Assembly: GCF_016802725.1 (NCBI RefSeq) | Contig: NC_052666.1 | Coordinates: 8,273,875-8,337,874, forward strand | Source of the DNA: Solenopsis invicta | Lineage: Eukaryota > Arthropoda > Insecta > Hymenoptera > Formicidae | Direction: 5' to 3' | Length of the DNA: 64,000 nucleotides | Shown: positions 9,622 through 19,679 of the stretch, piece by piece | Layout of the letters: every line of letters starts with the position of its first letter | Numbering within the stretch: position 1 is the stretch's first letter | Translations under genes and position numbers: made by a program | Notes under the pieces: model-generated | What the model saw: the letters and a program-made list of their open reading frames with translations, nothing else | Database searches by the model: none | What the model was told of the DNA's origin: nothing

Positions 9622-12249
9622 ATGGGTCCTCAATTCTCCGTATCTCCGCCTAAATTTTTTACTTTTATTAGAAATTGTTTCGGAAACCACACATGTTTCC
9701 TTTTAAATAAGTTTATCAAACTCAGCCGATCTTTGACATATTTATATATGCGAATCCGGTTTATCAAAGCGTGCTTGAAATATGATCTAACTCCGACACA
9801 TTTGAACATCTATAGAAGACAGGCAAATATTTCATTGTTCCATAAGACCTCGTTTAACAGTCTTGACAGAATCAGTAATAACTTTATCAACATTGTATTA
9901 AGATTAGAACTAAGAGATGCGTACAAACATTTACATTTCTTAAGACATCAATTTTATAAGACCTCGAGGAGCGTATCGAATGTCCTCCCTCCACTGATCG
10001 AGAGTGATTTTTTCACCTTTCAAGAAAAAAGGAATGGTTGGTTGTGGCACAGGGAGACTTCTAGGATCGAAAAAAAGATTGATTGGTTGAGACAAAAAAA
10101 GCGTCAATTTTCTATTAACAAAATAGAACACATTAATTATGTTGCCAAGACTCCTAATGTATCTAACGAAAAAACAACTTTTTCGTTCCAACAGCTTACG
10201 CCTAGTGTTAACGAGACATTGCATAACATCCATGTTTCTCCCTTAGAATTTAGTCCTGAGACTCCTCTGGACACTTTACATAACAATTGGTTCACCAATC
10301 TAAGCGGTATTGATATCCCGAATGATGTCCGATACCTTTTACAACTAGGTGATCGTTTTGGTTTACCATTGTTGAATATAAACAGGGGGAAGATGTTGTT
10401 AGAATTTATCAAACACATTGAACACAACATCTCTAAATACAGGAAAAATATACATGACGCAATTAGAAACCGATCTGTATCGATCCTTGAGGGCCTGTTC
10501 CGCAGAGACCGTTCGCGAAATATTAATGACCAGCTAATTAAAGACTGGTTACGAACCACGAGTAGATTTGTTAGGGAGCATCCTAACATTTTGTTTACCA
10601 GGGCAGACAAGGGTAACATAACTGTTGCCCTTGACAGAAATGACTACATCTTGAGGATGGAAGGCATGCTCTCAGACGATTCTACTTACGTCAAATTATC
10701 CAAAGATCCGATTGTTATATTAACAAAAGAAGCGCGCTCCCTCCTCTCTAATTGGAAGGAGAAGGGTTTCATCGAACAACATTTATATAGGAGTATGTTA
10801 ACAACGGACGGCATCTTACCGAGAGCCTATGGTCTGCCGAAGATCCATAAACCTAATATTCCATTAAGAATCATAATTTCTTCTATAAACAGTCCACTAT
10901 ACTCATTAGCTTATCATTTACATGAAATAATTTATAACAGTTTACCAGAAGCGGATAGTTTCATAAAAAACAGTGTCCATTTAGTTAATAAACTAAATGG
11001 CCTTTCCTTGAGATCAGATCACGTCTTATTGTCTTTGGACGTCGTGTCACTTTTCACCAATGTTCCAAAAGACTTAGCGGTGGAAAGCGTCACGTCCAGA
11101 TGGGATTTGATTTCTAAAAATACTACTATTCCGCTCGTTGAATTTCTCAAAGCTCTTAATTTAATAATAGATTCTACATTTTTCAAATTTAATAATGTGT
11201 GCTACAAACAGATCTTCGATTTGCCGATGGGTTCCCCGTTGTCTCCTATCTTGGCGGATTTAGTCTTGCAAGACTTGGAGTGCAAGGCGATTAAATCTCT
11301 CTCCTTTCATCTGCCATTTTACTATAGATATGTAGATGACATATTATTAGCAGCTCCTGTAAGCTTGTTACCGGACATTCTTGACACGTTCAATTCTATG
11401 CATGAACGCTTACAATTTACTATGGAGAGAGAGAGCGAGGGAAAAATCAGTTTTCTTGATGTCATGCTATTGAGGGTGAATGATAGAATTATTTTCGATC
11501 AGTATCGCAAACCAACGTTCTCGGGAAGATACTTGAATTTCTTCTCACATCATCCCTTGTGTCACGAAAAGGGTGTCATCTTCGGTATGGTTGACAAATT
11601 AATTTCTTTATCACATCCGCAATTTCATCGTAAGAACTTCATAATTTTAATCAATATCTTATTAGAAAATAATTATCCATTAAATTTTATTTTTGCCATG
11701 ATTCATTGTAGACTCAAACACCTTTTTTATAGAGATGACAGTTGTGTTATGGATAAACATGTGAGAAGATTTTTTACGATCCCTTACATTGAGTCGGTAT
11801 CAGAGAAATTCTCGTCTTTCTCATGTCAGTTTGATTGCAGTGTGGCGTTCACTATCCCTTCTAAATTGAATAAATTTATAACCACCGGTAAAGACCACAT
11901 AGAGCGTCTTTCTTGTAATGACGTGGTCTATAAAATCAATTGTAAAGACTGCGATTCTTCTTACGTGGGACAGACTAAGCGTCAGCTAAAAACAAGAGTA
12001 AACGAACATAAAGCGGATATTAGAAAGGCCAGTTCTCCTTCGGTTATTTCGTCACATCGTATTTCTGAAAACCACGATTTTGATTGGGAGAACGTCGAAA
12101 TTTTAGACAAAGAGCCTTCTTACGTAAAAAGATCTATATCCGAGATGTTACACATCAAAAATCAATCGCATGGACTCAACAAACAAAGTGATACCGAACT
12201 CCTCTCGGATGCGTATCTTCCTATTCTCGAACGTATTCCCCCTTCTTAG
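9622..12249 (+). CDS. Penelope-like RT/GIY-YIG polyprotein, copy 4 (G533D in RT motif B)
   Basis: This is an intact 875-codon frame. It shares the Gly to Asp change of copy 3 (GAT at 11218-11220) and has a private K to E change (CHEKG instead of CHKKG). YVDD and the GIY-YIG residues are unchanged. The shared Asp suggests that copies 3 and 4 are sister duplicates. The spacer just upstream has a private C to T change (CGCATCTG near 9517). Confidence 0.94.
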   Translation: MGPQFSVSPPKFFTFIRNCFGNHTCFLLNKFIKLSRSLTYLYMRIRFIKACLKYDLTPTHLNIYRRQANISLFHKTSFNSLDRISNNFINIVLRLELRDAYKHLHFLRHQFYKTSRSVSNVLPPLIESDFFTFQEKRNGWLWHRETSRIEKKIDWLRQKKRQFSINKIEHINYVAKTPNVSNEKTTFSFQQLTPSVNETLHNIHVSPLEFSPETPLDTLHNNWFTNLSGIDIPNDVRYLLQLGDRFGLPLLNINRGKMLLEFIKHIEHNISKYRKNIHDAIRNRSVSILEGLFRRDRSRNINDQLIKDWLRTTSRFVREHPNILFTRADKGNITVALDRNDYILRMEGMLSDDSTYVKLSKDPIVILTKEARSLLSNWKEKGFIEQHLYRSMLTTDGILPRAYGLPKIHKPNIPLRIIISSINSPLYSLAYHLHEIIYNSLPEADSFIKNSVHLVNKLNGLSLRSDHVLLSLDVVSLFTNVPKDLAVESVTSRWDLISKNTTIPLVEFLKALNLIIDSTFFKFNNVCYKQIFDLPMGSPLSPILADLVLQDLECKAIKSLSFHLPFYYRYVDDILLAAPVSLLPDILDTFNSMHERLQFTMERESEGKISFLDVMLLRVNDRIIFDQYRKPTFSGRYLNFFSHHPLCHEKGVIFGMVDKLISLSHPQFHRKNFIILINILLENNYPLNFIFAMIHCRLKHLFYRDDSCVMDKHVRRFFTIPYIESVSEKFSSFSCQFDCSVAFTIPSKLNKFITTGKDHIERLSCNDVVYKINCKDCDSSYVGQTKRQLKTRVNEHKADIRKASSPSVISSHRISENHDFDWENVEILDKEPSYVKRSISEMLHIKNQSHGLNKQSDTELLSDAYLPILERIPPS

Positions 12250-12857
12250 GTTTATCATCCCTCCTCTTTGTACTCTTTTCGTGCGGTCCGCCGAGGCCAT
12301 CCCACTCGTTCGGTTCTTATTATTTGTATCTATTCCTTCCAAGATGTAACATCTTTCCTCATATTACTGTGACACGAGTTTTGGTGCCTAGAGGTATTTA
12401 GTATACAATTCTTTGTTTCGAGTATTATTTCTTATTTACTATTTTACATCTCTTGACTTGTACAGTTTTCTACTTTTTTTCCACATTTACTTAATTATTT
12501 AATTACAATATTTATTTTATTATTTATTTCTTAATTTTAATCTCCTGTTAATTATTTTTAATTACTAAATTCGTATTGTTGTTTGTTACAAGTTTAATAT
12601 TCATTCCTTAATATTATTCTTTATTTTAATCAGCAAATCAAGTCATGTTGATTTTTCGAAGCTCTTGTCTCGGCACATGCTCCTTGAGTTTGTTTATTAT
12701 GTTACGAGGATAGAGGATGTACATCGCGGCTCATCACAATTTCTAATTTTTTGGTAACTAGATTTAATTGTGTCTTCTTTTTTTCGTTTGTTTCGGGAAA
12801 AAAATTTGTAACATTATTATAATTATTGCGATTATTTTGTTCTCATAGACTTTTATA

Positions 12858-12891
12858 CTGAGGATGACCGACATTAAAGGTCGAAACGTTT
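12858..12891 (+). ncRNA. Hammerhead-ribozyme-like core, spacer after copy 4
   Basis: The core is identical to the other copies. The poly-A run about 60 bp upstream is one base longer, which explains the 3408-bp unit. Confidence 0.7.
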
Positions 12892-13029
12892 ATCATTGGA
12901 TTTATGCTGTTATTTATTTATTTGCACCTGACATCTTGCGTGGCTCTCAAGCTCAATTTTCCTCATCATTAATTTATTTAAGTGAGCCTTAATCTTTGAC
13001 TAATTGTTTTAATTAACCCGAGCGTTACC

Positions 13030-15657
13030 ATGGGTCCTCAATTCTCCGTATCTCCGCCTAAATTTTTTACTTTTATTAGAAATTGTTTCGGAAACCACAC
13101 ATGTTTCCTTTTAAATAAGTTTATCAAACTCAGCCGATCTTTGACATATTTATATATGCGAATCCGGTTTATCAAAGCGTGCTTGAAATATGATCTAACT
13201 CCGACACATTTGAACATCTATAGAAGACAGGCAAATATTTCATTGTTCCATAAGACCTCGTTTAACAGTCTTGACAGAATCAGTAATAACTTTATCAACA
13301 TTGTATTAAGATTAGAACTAAGAGATGCGTACAAACATTTACATTTCTTAAGACATCAATTTTATAAGACCTCGAGGAGCGTATCGAATGTCCTCCCTCC
13401 ACTGATCGAGAGTGATTTTTTCACCTTTCAAGAAAAAAGGAATGGTTGGTTGTGGCACAGGGAGACTTCTAGGATCGAAAAAAAGATTGATTGGTTGAGA
13501 CAAAAAAAGCGTCAATTTTCTATTAACAAAATAGAACACATTAATTATGTTGCCAAGACTCCTAATGTATCTAACGAAAAAACAACTTTTTCGTTCCAAC
13601 AGCTTACGCCTAGTGTTAACGAGACATTGCATAACATCCATGTTTCTCCCTTAGAATTTAGTCCTGAGACTCCTCTGGACACTTTACATAACAATTGGTT
13701 CACCAATCTAAGCGGTATTGATATCCCGAATGATGTCCGATACCTTTTACAACTAGGTGATCGTTTTGGTTTACCATTGTTGAATATAAACAGGGGGAAG
13801 ATGTTGTTAGAATTTATCAAACACATTGAACACAACATCTCTAAATACAGGAAAAATATACATGACGCAATTAGAAACCGATCTGTATCGATCCTTGAGG
13901 GCCTGTTCCGCAGAGACCGTTCGCGAAATATTAATGACCAGCTAATTAAAGACTGGTTACGAACCACGAGTAGATTTGTTAGGGAGCATCCTAACATTTT
14001 GTTTACCAGGGCAGACAAGGGTAACATAACTGTTGCCCTTGACAGAAATGACTACATCTTGAGGATGGAAGGCATGCTCTCAGACGATTCTACTTACGTC
14101 AAATTATCCAAAGATCCGATTGTTATATTAACAAAAGAAGCGCGCTCCCTCCTCTCTAATTGGAAGGAGAAGGGTTTCATCGAACAACATTTATATAGGA
14201 GTATGTTAACAACGGACGGCATCTTACCGAGAGCCTATGGTCTGCCGAAGATCCATAAACCTAATATTCCATTAAGAATCATAATTTCTTCTATAAACAG
14301 TCCACTATACTCATTAGCTTATCATTTACATGAAATAATTTATAACAGTTTACCAGAAGCTGATAGTTTCATAAAAAACAGTGTCCATTTAGTTAATAAA
14401 CTAAATGGCCTTTCCTTGAGATCAGATCACGTCTTATTGTCTTTGGACGTCGTGTCACTTTTCACCAATGTTCCAAAAGACTTAGCGGTGGAAAGCGTCA
14501 CGTCCAGATGGGATTTGATTTCTAAAAATACTACTATTCCGCTCGTTGAATTTCTCAAAGCTCTTAATTTAATAATAGATTCTACATTTTTCAAATTTAA
14601 TAATGTGTGCTACAAACAGATCTTCGGTTTGCCGATGGGTTCCCCGTTGTCTCCTATCTTGGCGGATTTAGTCTTGCAAGACTTGGAGTGCAAGGCGATT
14701 AAATCTCTCTCCTTTCATCTGCCATTTTACTATAGATATGTAGATGACATATTATTAGCAGCTCCTGTAAGCTTGTTACCGGACATTCTTGACACGTTCA
14801 ATTCTATGCATGAACGCTTACAATTTACTATGGAGAGAGAGAGCGAGGGAAAAATCAGTTTTCTTGATGTCATGCTATTGAGGGTGAATGATAGAATTAT
14901 TTTCGATCAGTATCGCAAACCAACGTTCTCGGGAAGATACTTGAATTTCTTCTCACATCATCCCTTGTGTCACAAAAAGGGTGTCATCTTCGGTATGGTT
15001 GACAAATTAATTTCTTTATCACATCCGCAATTTCATCGTAAGAACTTCATAATTTTAATCAATATCTTATTAGAAAATAATTATCCATTAAATTTTATTT
15101 TTGCCATGATTCATTGTAGACTCAAACACCTTTTTTATAGAGATGACAGTTGTGTTATGGATAAACATGTGAGAAGATTTTTTACGATCCCTTACATTGA
15201 GTCGGTATCAGAGAAATTCTCGTCTTTCTCATGTCAGTTTGATTGCAGTGTGGCGTTCACTATCCCTTCTAAATTGAATAAATTTATAACCACCGGTAAA
15301 GACCACATAGAGCGTCTTTCTTGTAATGACGTGGTCTATAAAATCAATTGTAAAGACTGCGATTCTTCTTACGTGGGACAGACTAAGCGTCAGCTAAAAA
15401 CAAGAGTAAACGAACATAAAGCGGATATTAGAAAGGCCAGTTCTCCTTCGGTTATTTCGTCACATCGTATTTCTGAAAACCACGATTTTGATTGGGAGAA
15501 CGTCGAAATTTTAGACAAAGAGCCTTCTTACGTAAAAAGATCTATATCCGAGATGTTACACATCAAAAATCAATCGCATGGACTCAACAAACAAAGTGAT
15601 ACCGAACTCCTCTCGGATGCGTATCTTCCTATTCTCGAACGTATTCCCCCTTCTTAG
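13030..15657 (+). CDS. Penelope-like RT/GIY-YIG polyprotein, copy 5
   Basis: This is an intact 875-codon frame with FGLPMGSP, YVDD and all GIY-YIG residues, so with copy 2 it is a candidate active master. A silent GCG to GCT change near 14360 and a spacer change (TTTGCACC near 12921) distinguish it. It is the last coding copy; its spacer runs to 16380, where the array stops. Confidence 0.95.
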   Translation: MGPQFSVSPPKFFTFIRNCFGNHTCFLLNKFIKLSRSLTYLYMRIRFIKACLKYDLTPTHLNIYRRQANISLFHKTSFNSLDRISNNFINIVLRLELRDAYKHLHFLRHQFYKTSRSVSNVLPPLIESDFFTFQEKRNGWLWHRETSRIEKKIDWLRQKKRQFSINKIEHINYVAKTPNVSNEKTTFSFQQLTPSVNETLHNIHVSPLEFSPETPLDTLHNNWFTNLSGIDIPNDVRYLLQLGDRFGLPLLNINRGKMLLEFIKHIEHNISKYRKNIHDAIRNRSVSILEGLFRRDRSRNINDQLIKDWLRTTSRFVREHPNILFTRADKGNITVALDRNDYILRMEGMLSDDSTYVKLSKDPIVILTKEARSLLSNWKEKGFIEQHLYRSMLTTDGILPRAYGLPKIHKPNIPLRIIISSINSPLYSLAYHLHEIIYNSLPEADSFIKNSVHLVNKLNGLSLRSDHVLLSLDVVSLFTNVPKDLAVESVTSRWDLISKNTTIPLVEFLKALNLIIDSTFFKFNNVCYKQIFGLPMGSPLSPILADLVLQDLECKAIKSLSFHLPFYYRYVDDILLAAPVSLLPDILDTFNSMHERLQFTMERESEGKISFLDVMLLRVNDRIIFDQYRKPTFSGRYLNFFSHHPLCHKKGVIFGMVDKLISLSHPQFHRKNFIILINILLENNYPLNFIFAMIHCRLKHLFYRDDSCVMDKHVRRFFTIPYIESVSEKFSSFSCQFDCSVAFTIPSKLNKFITTGKDHIERLSCNDVVYKINCKDCDSSYVGQTKRQLKTRVNEHKADIRKASSPSVISSHRISENHDFDWENVEILDKEPSYVKRSISEMLHIKNQSHGLNKQSDTELLSDAYLPILERIPPS

Positions 15658-16265
15658 GTTTATCATCCCTCCTCTTTGTACTCTTTTCGTGCGGTCCGCC
15701 GAGGCCATCCCACTCGTTCGGTTCTTATTATTTGTATCTATTCCTTCCAAGATGTAACATCTTTCCTCATATTACTGTGACACGAGTTTTGGTGCCTAGA
15801 GGTATTTAGTATACAATTCTTTGTTTCGAGTATTATTTCTTATTTACTATTTTACATCTCTTGACTTGTACAGTTTTCTACTTTTTTTCCACATTTACTT
15901 AATTATTTAATTACAATATTTATTTTATTATTTATTTCTTAATTTTAATCTCCTGTTAATTATTTTTAATTACTAAATTCGTATTGTTGTTTGTTACAAG
16001 TTTAATATTCATTCCTTAATATTATTCTTTATTTTAATCAGCAAATCAAGTCATGTTGATTTTTCGAAGCTCTTGTCTCGGCACATGCTCCTTGAGTTTG
16101 TTTATTATGTTACGAGGATAGAGGATGTACATCGCGGCTCATCACAATTTCTAATTTTTTGGTAACTAGATTTAATTGTGTCTTCTTTTTTTCGTTTGTT
16201 TCGGGAAAAAAATTTGTAACATTATTATAATTATTGCGATTATTTTGTTCTCATAGACTTTTATA

Positions 16266-16299
16266 CTGAGGATGACCGACATTAAAGGTCGAAACGTTT
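16266..16299 (+). ncRNA. Hammerhead-ribozyme-like core, terminal spacer after copy 5
   Basis: This is an identical core in the last spacer, about 80 bp before the array ends. The array therefore ends with a ribozyme-bearing terminal region rather than with coding sequence. Confidence 0.7.
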
Positions 16300-16445
16300 A
16301 TCATTGGATTTATGCTGTTATTTATTTATTCGCACCTGACATCTTGCGTGGCTCTCAAGCTCAATTTTCCTCATCATTAATATATATATATATTTATTTA
16401 AAAAACTTTATTATATTTACAACTGTTTTGATATTACATAAATTA

Positions 16446-17462
16446 TAGATATTTGGCTTCTGGCGACTCAATAGTGTCAATATCTTATCAATACTTATTA
16501 GGATGTACAACAGTAAGCAATATTATATCTGAAACATGCGATTTGGAATGAGTTATGCCGAATTGTCCTTCCACCTTCTTTATCAAAAGAAGATTGCAAA
16601 AATATTGCAGCAGACTTTGATCAACGATGCGATTTCCCTCATTGTATCGGTGCTATTGATGGAAAACACATTGTTATTCAAGTATTTATTTCAACAATAT
16701 TATCATATATACAATATATAAATATATATTTCATTGTTATTATATTATACTTTTTCAGTGGCCTAATAATGCTGGTTCCATGTATTATAATTATAAAGCC
16801 ATAGTATCGTTTTAATGGCAGTATGCGATGCTAATGTTTACATTTGTTGACATTGGAGCCTATGGTAGACGCAGCGATGGTGGAATTTTTAAAGAATGCC
16901 AATTTGGCAAAAAATTTGAACAAAATAAAATGAACGTGCCAGATACAGAGGATATTTCTAGAATGGTCCCAAATTGCCGTATTGCCTTGTTGCAGATGAA
17001 ACATTTCCTTTAAAAGAATATTTGCTTCGACCATACCCAGGAAGGGGCGGGCTGACTAAAGAGAAAAATATATTCAATTATCGACTAAGTCGTGCCAGAC
17101 GAGTGATTAAAAATACATTTGGTATTCTTGCCTGTCAATGGCGAATACTGAGAAAGCCAATAATTAGCAAAGTAGAAACTGTTGAAAGAATTGTGCAAAG
17201 CATTGTGTGTTTGCATAATTGGTTACGAAAACAGGACATAAACAAAAATGAATACATAACTACAAGTATGATCGATCATGACGGTTCTAATGGTTTTATA
17301 CCTGGTTCTTGAAGAATGGTTGTTGAAAACGGTTCTGCTTATCGTGAGGTACAAAGAGCAGAGGCATATATGAGTACTCAGAAACGTATAGAAGTGCAAA
17401 AAAAATTTTGCAAATATTTTAATAATGACGGATCTGTACCATGGCAAGATAATTATGCTTAA
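16446..17462 (+). pseudogene. HARBI1-like (PIF/Harbinger, DDE_Tnp_4) transposase pseudogene
   Basis: Conceptual frames give, in order, RYLASGDS, a STVS-like segment followed by SETC, FPHCIGAIDGKHIVIQ, then after a likely intron (about 16680-16759) WPNNAGSMYYNYK, FTFVDIGAYG, SDGGIF, LVADETFPLKEYLLRPYPG, FNYRLSRARRVIKNTFGIL and a C terminus DGSVPWQDNYA. These are hallmark HARBI1 blocks. The D of GAIDGK, the D of VDIGAYG and the E of the RARRVIKN region are typical for the DDE fold. Several frameshifts (near 16535, 16835 and 16963) and a TGA in place of Trp (PGS*R near 17310) break the gene. Confidence 0.82.
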
Positions 17463-17850
17463 TTGTAAAATACACAAAGTGATTTGTAAGTAGATATAAA
17501 AAATTTAATAGGATTTTCTTGGCTTATTTTTAATTAATTTTAATTTTATTAGCTTATTTTATAAAAAAAAAGATTCTATATAGACCCAAATGTATGTTTC
17601 ATATTCTTATTATATTATTCATTTTCTGTAAATGTTAAAATAAATGACTTCGATAAAACATTTGTTTAGTTTTTTTAAATACCAACTTTTTATTCTTGTA
17701 ATACATAACTCGTAAATAACTCGCAATTCAATAGTATAAAGTAAAAAAGTATAAAATAAGACATGCTTAACATAATTAAAGCATTTAAAAACAAACATTA
17801 AATAAAACTTTGTGCTTTAAACTTTTCAAAACAAAAACTTTAAGTAATAA
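17463..17850. other. AT-rich spacer, no gene seen
   Basis: This stretch lies between the convergent 3' ends of the Harbinger-type transposase and its MADF partner. It is rich in poly-A and poly-T and could hold both polyadenylation regions. I see no coding sequence. Confidence 0.4.
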
Positions 17851-19200
17851 TTACTGAGTATTTGATAAATCTTTTACGAGATCGTAAGTAAATTGAAAAA
17901 TTCTTTGTGCTGCATCATCTAACACTTGTGGTGGAAGTTTCCTTAATCGTCTCTCAACTACAGACACAATTGCGTCCACATCATCGTCTTGTGGAGGAGC
18001 AGGTAAAGCAATCGGTGGCTGCATATTTCTTTGGCAAAAAGCATCAGCAATTCTATTAATTGCTGTAGAATTGTCTCCCTTTTTATTCTTGCCTTTCCTA
18101 TTGCGTTCTAAAAAATGTATAATATAAAATATAATATATATGTATATACATAACACATATTCACTAAAAAAAAAAAAAAAAGTAGAAAAGATTGAATAGA
18201 TAAAAAATTGAATGACACATACTTTGCTGTCTATTTTGTTCCCAATCTTCAATACTAATGTCAATTGATTCTTCTGCATCTTCAAAATTAGTATCTGTTG
18301 AATCTTCCGTGTTTAATGACACATTTGATTTGGTTCTGTTAACATTTGTAAAACAGTGTTACATATTTAAAATGTATAAATATTTTGCTGTTGAAAATTA
18401 AAAAATGCTGATATTTTTATATTGCTCTGGAAGAATGTAATAACATACGCTTTTTGCAAACAAGAATCACGCAAAAATGATAAATTATCGTAATGTTACC
18501 ACTTGCTTTTCTTAGCGGGTCTTTCGAATCCACTCGCTAATGATTCACTACTAATAATTCTTCTGTATGTATCATGTAGTGATTTGAACTTGGTTTTAGC
18601 CTCGATATCTGACAGTTTACTTAGAAAACATTTTATCTCATTAATGATTTTATTAATGAAATCTCAGTTTGATATTATTCTTATAATAATTTCATTATTT
18701 TAACTGAATTGCCAATTTGAATTACCATTTAAGGCTTCGGAAACTTCTTTCCATAATTGTGCAACCGCTTTTCTGCTGCGACAAGATAAATCAATTTGTG
18801 GATTCCACAAAGCTTCGTGCATGAACTTCTAAAATTAATTGTTCCTCGATTTGCAGTAAATTCTCCTTTTCTGCAATATTTAACTTTTTTCTTATGTTTT
18901 TTCTTTTATTCGTTGATTCCAAATCTTCTTGAACTATAATTTCTGAATCGTTAACTAGATTACGCCTTAATATAGTTCCATCTGCTACAAATTATTATAA
19001 AATATTATAAGAAATACTTTTAAATAAGATAATAATCATTTACACGAATTTTACTTACTACATATTGGATAAAAACAATTGTTTTTATCCAAGTGGCACT
19101 TATCGAAGCCTTGAAGGCATATGTGATTACCAACCTCATTCATGTTGCATATGGTTTCACATAACCCACAAGTTGCAACTATGTTTATCTGACACACATT
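17851..19200 (-). pseudogene. MADF/Myb-like DNA-binding protein of the Harbinger element, broken
   Basis: On the minus strand the pieces are: an N-terminal Cys-rich exon (about 19180-19060, C-x2-C-x3-C spacing), a Glu/Lys-rich exon (about 18985-18840), a MADF-like half domain with ALWNPQIDLSCRSR and VAQLWKEVSEAL (about 18820-18720), a second half IEAKTKFKSLHDTYRRII (about 18640-18490), and a C-terminal exon ending AAQRIFQFTYDLVKDL (about 18110-17851). A frame change between EVHAR and LWNP and stops between blocks show decay. Such proteins are thought to bind the element ends for the transposase. Exon limits are approximate. Confidence 0.6.
19067..19090. repeat. 24-bp perfect palindrome
   Basis: GGATAAAAACAA followed by its exact complement TTGTTTTTATCC. 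It lies inside the N-terminal exon of the broken MADF-like gene, so it may be incidental. Confidence 0.6.
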
Positions 19201-19249
19201 AATCACAATTGAAAACAATAAGGAAACAATTATTTCATGCTGCAGAAGA

Positions 19250-19254
<5 letters not shown>

Positions 19255-19305
<51 letters not shown>
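19255..19305. repeat. (TA)n microsatellite
   Basis: This is a pure TA run of about 50 bp. Confidence 0.95.
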
Positions 19306-19306
<1 letters not shown>

Positions 19307-19631
19307 TTACTTCTACATTTTCGTTTGTAGATTGTTGTAAAAGTATTTTCCAAATGATACATGTTCGACAAATGGTTTCCAACTAACTTTAAAAAAAAAA
19401 AGTAAAGCGTCGTAAATCTGTTGTACAGATCCAAATTCATAAACGTTCTCAAACTTATTCTGAAATTAACGACTGTGAATTCGGATCTTAGGTTACATGA
19501 CGCTTATTAAAGAAACAAACCAAAATGAAGGTTATGTATTGTAATATCGACTTCGTGGCAGCACTGTTTACATCGCAGAGCATTTCAGCGTCAAACGCTT
19601 GTAGTTGGAACTGTTCCACCTACAAAATTTT

Positions 19632-19674
19632 AGCCGCTAAAATAAGAGCGACAAATTTGTCGCTCGAAACGGCT
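19632..19674. repeat. Perfect 20-bp palindrome within a longer imperfect hairpin
   Basis: GAGCGACAAATTTGTCGCTC (19646-19665) is its own reverse complement. It is flanked by AGCCG (19632-19636) and CGGCT (19670-19674), which can extend the hairpin. It sits just outside the Harbinger-type remnants and could be part of a transposon terminus, but no partner copy was found at the other side. Confidence 0.55.
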
Positions 19675-19679
19675 GATTC

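Larger units (their letters stand above)
1..16380 (+). mobile_element. Tandem array of Penelope-like retroelements (4 full units plus one 5'-cut)
   Basis: The same unit repeats head to tail. Using the point where the last copy stops (16380), unit starts are 2751, 6158, 9565 and 12973. Lengths are 3407, 3407, 3408 and 3408 bp; the extra base is one more A in a poly-A run near 12790 and 16207. Each unit has about 57 bp of leader, one 875-codon frame and about 720 bp of AT-rich spacer with a hammerhead-like core. Only scattered substitutions separate the copies. Tandem arrangement and ribozyme-bearing terminal repeats are known for Penelope-like elements. The array stops abruptly at 16380/16381 against a (TA)n stretch. 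Its left end lies outside the window. Confidence 0.95.
16381..19500. mobile_element. Decayed PIF/Harbinger-type element (approximate limits)
   Basis: A broken HARBI1-like DDE transposase on + (16446-17462) lies tail to tail with a broken MADF-like DNA-binding gene on - (17851-19200). PIF/Harbinger elements typically carry exactly these two proteins. I could not identify terminal inverted repeats or the TWA target duplication, so the limits are only the coding extents plus flanks. The left edge touches the end of the Penelope array. Confidence 0.6.

Noticed and set aside
16536..17034. Separate small genes at 16536-16721 and 16828-17034
   Set aside because: They are out-of-frame or partial readings of the broken HARBI1-like transposase.
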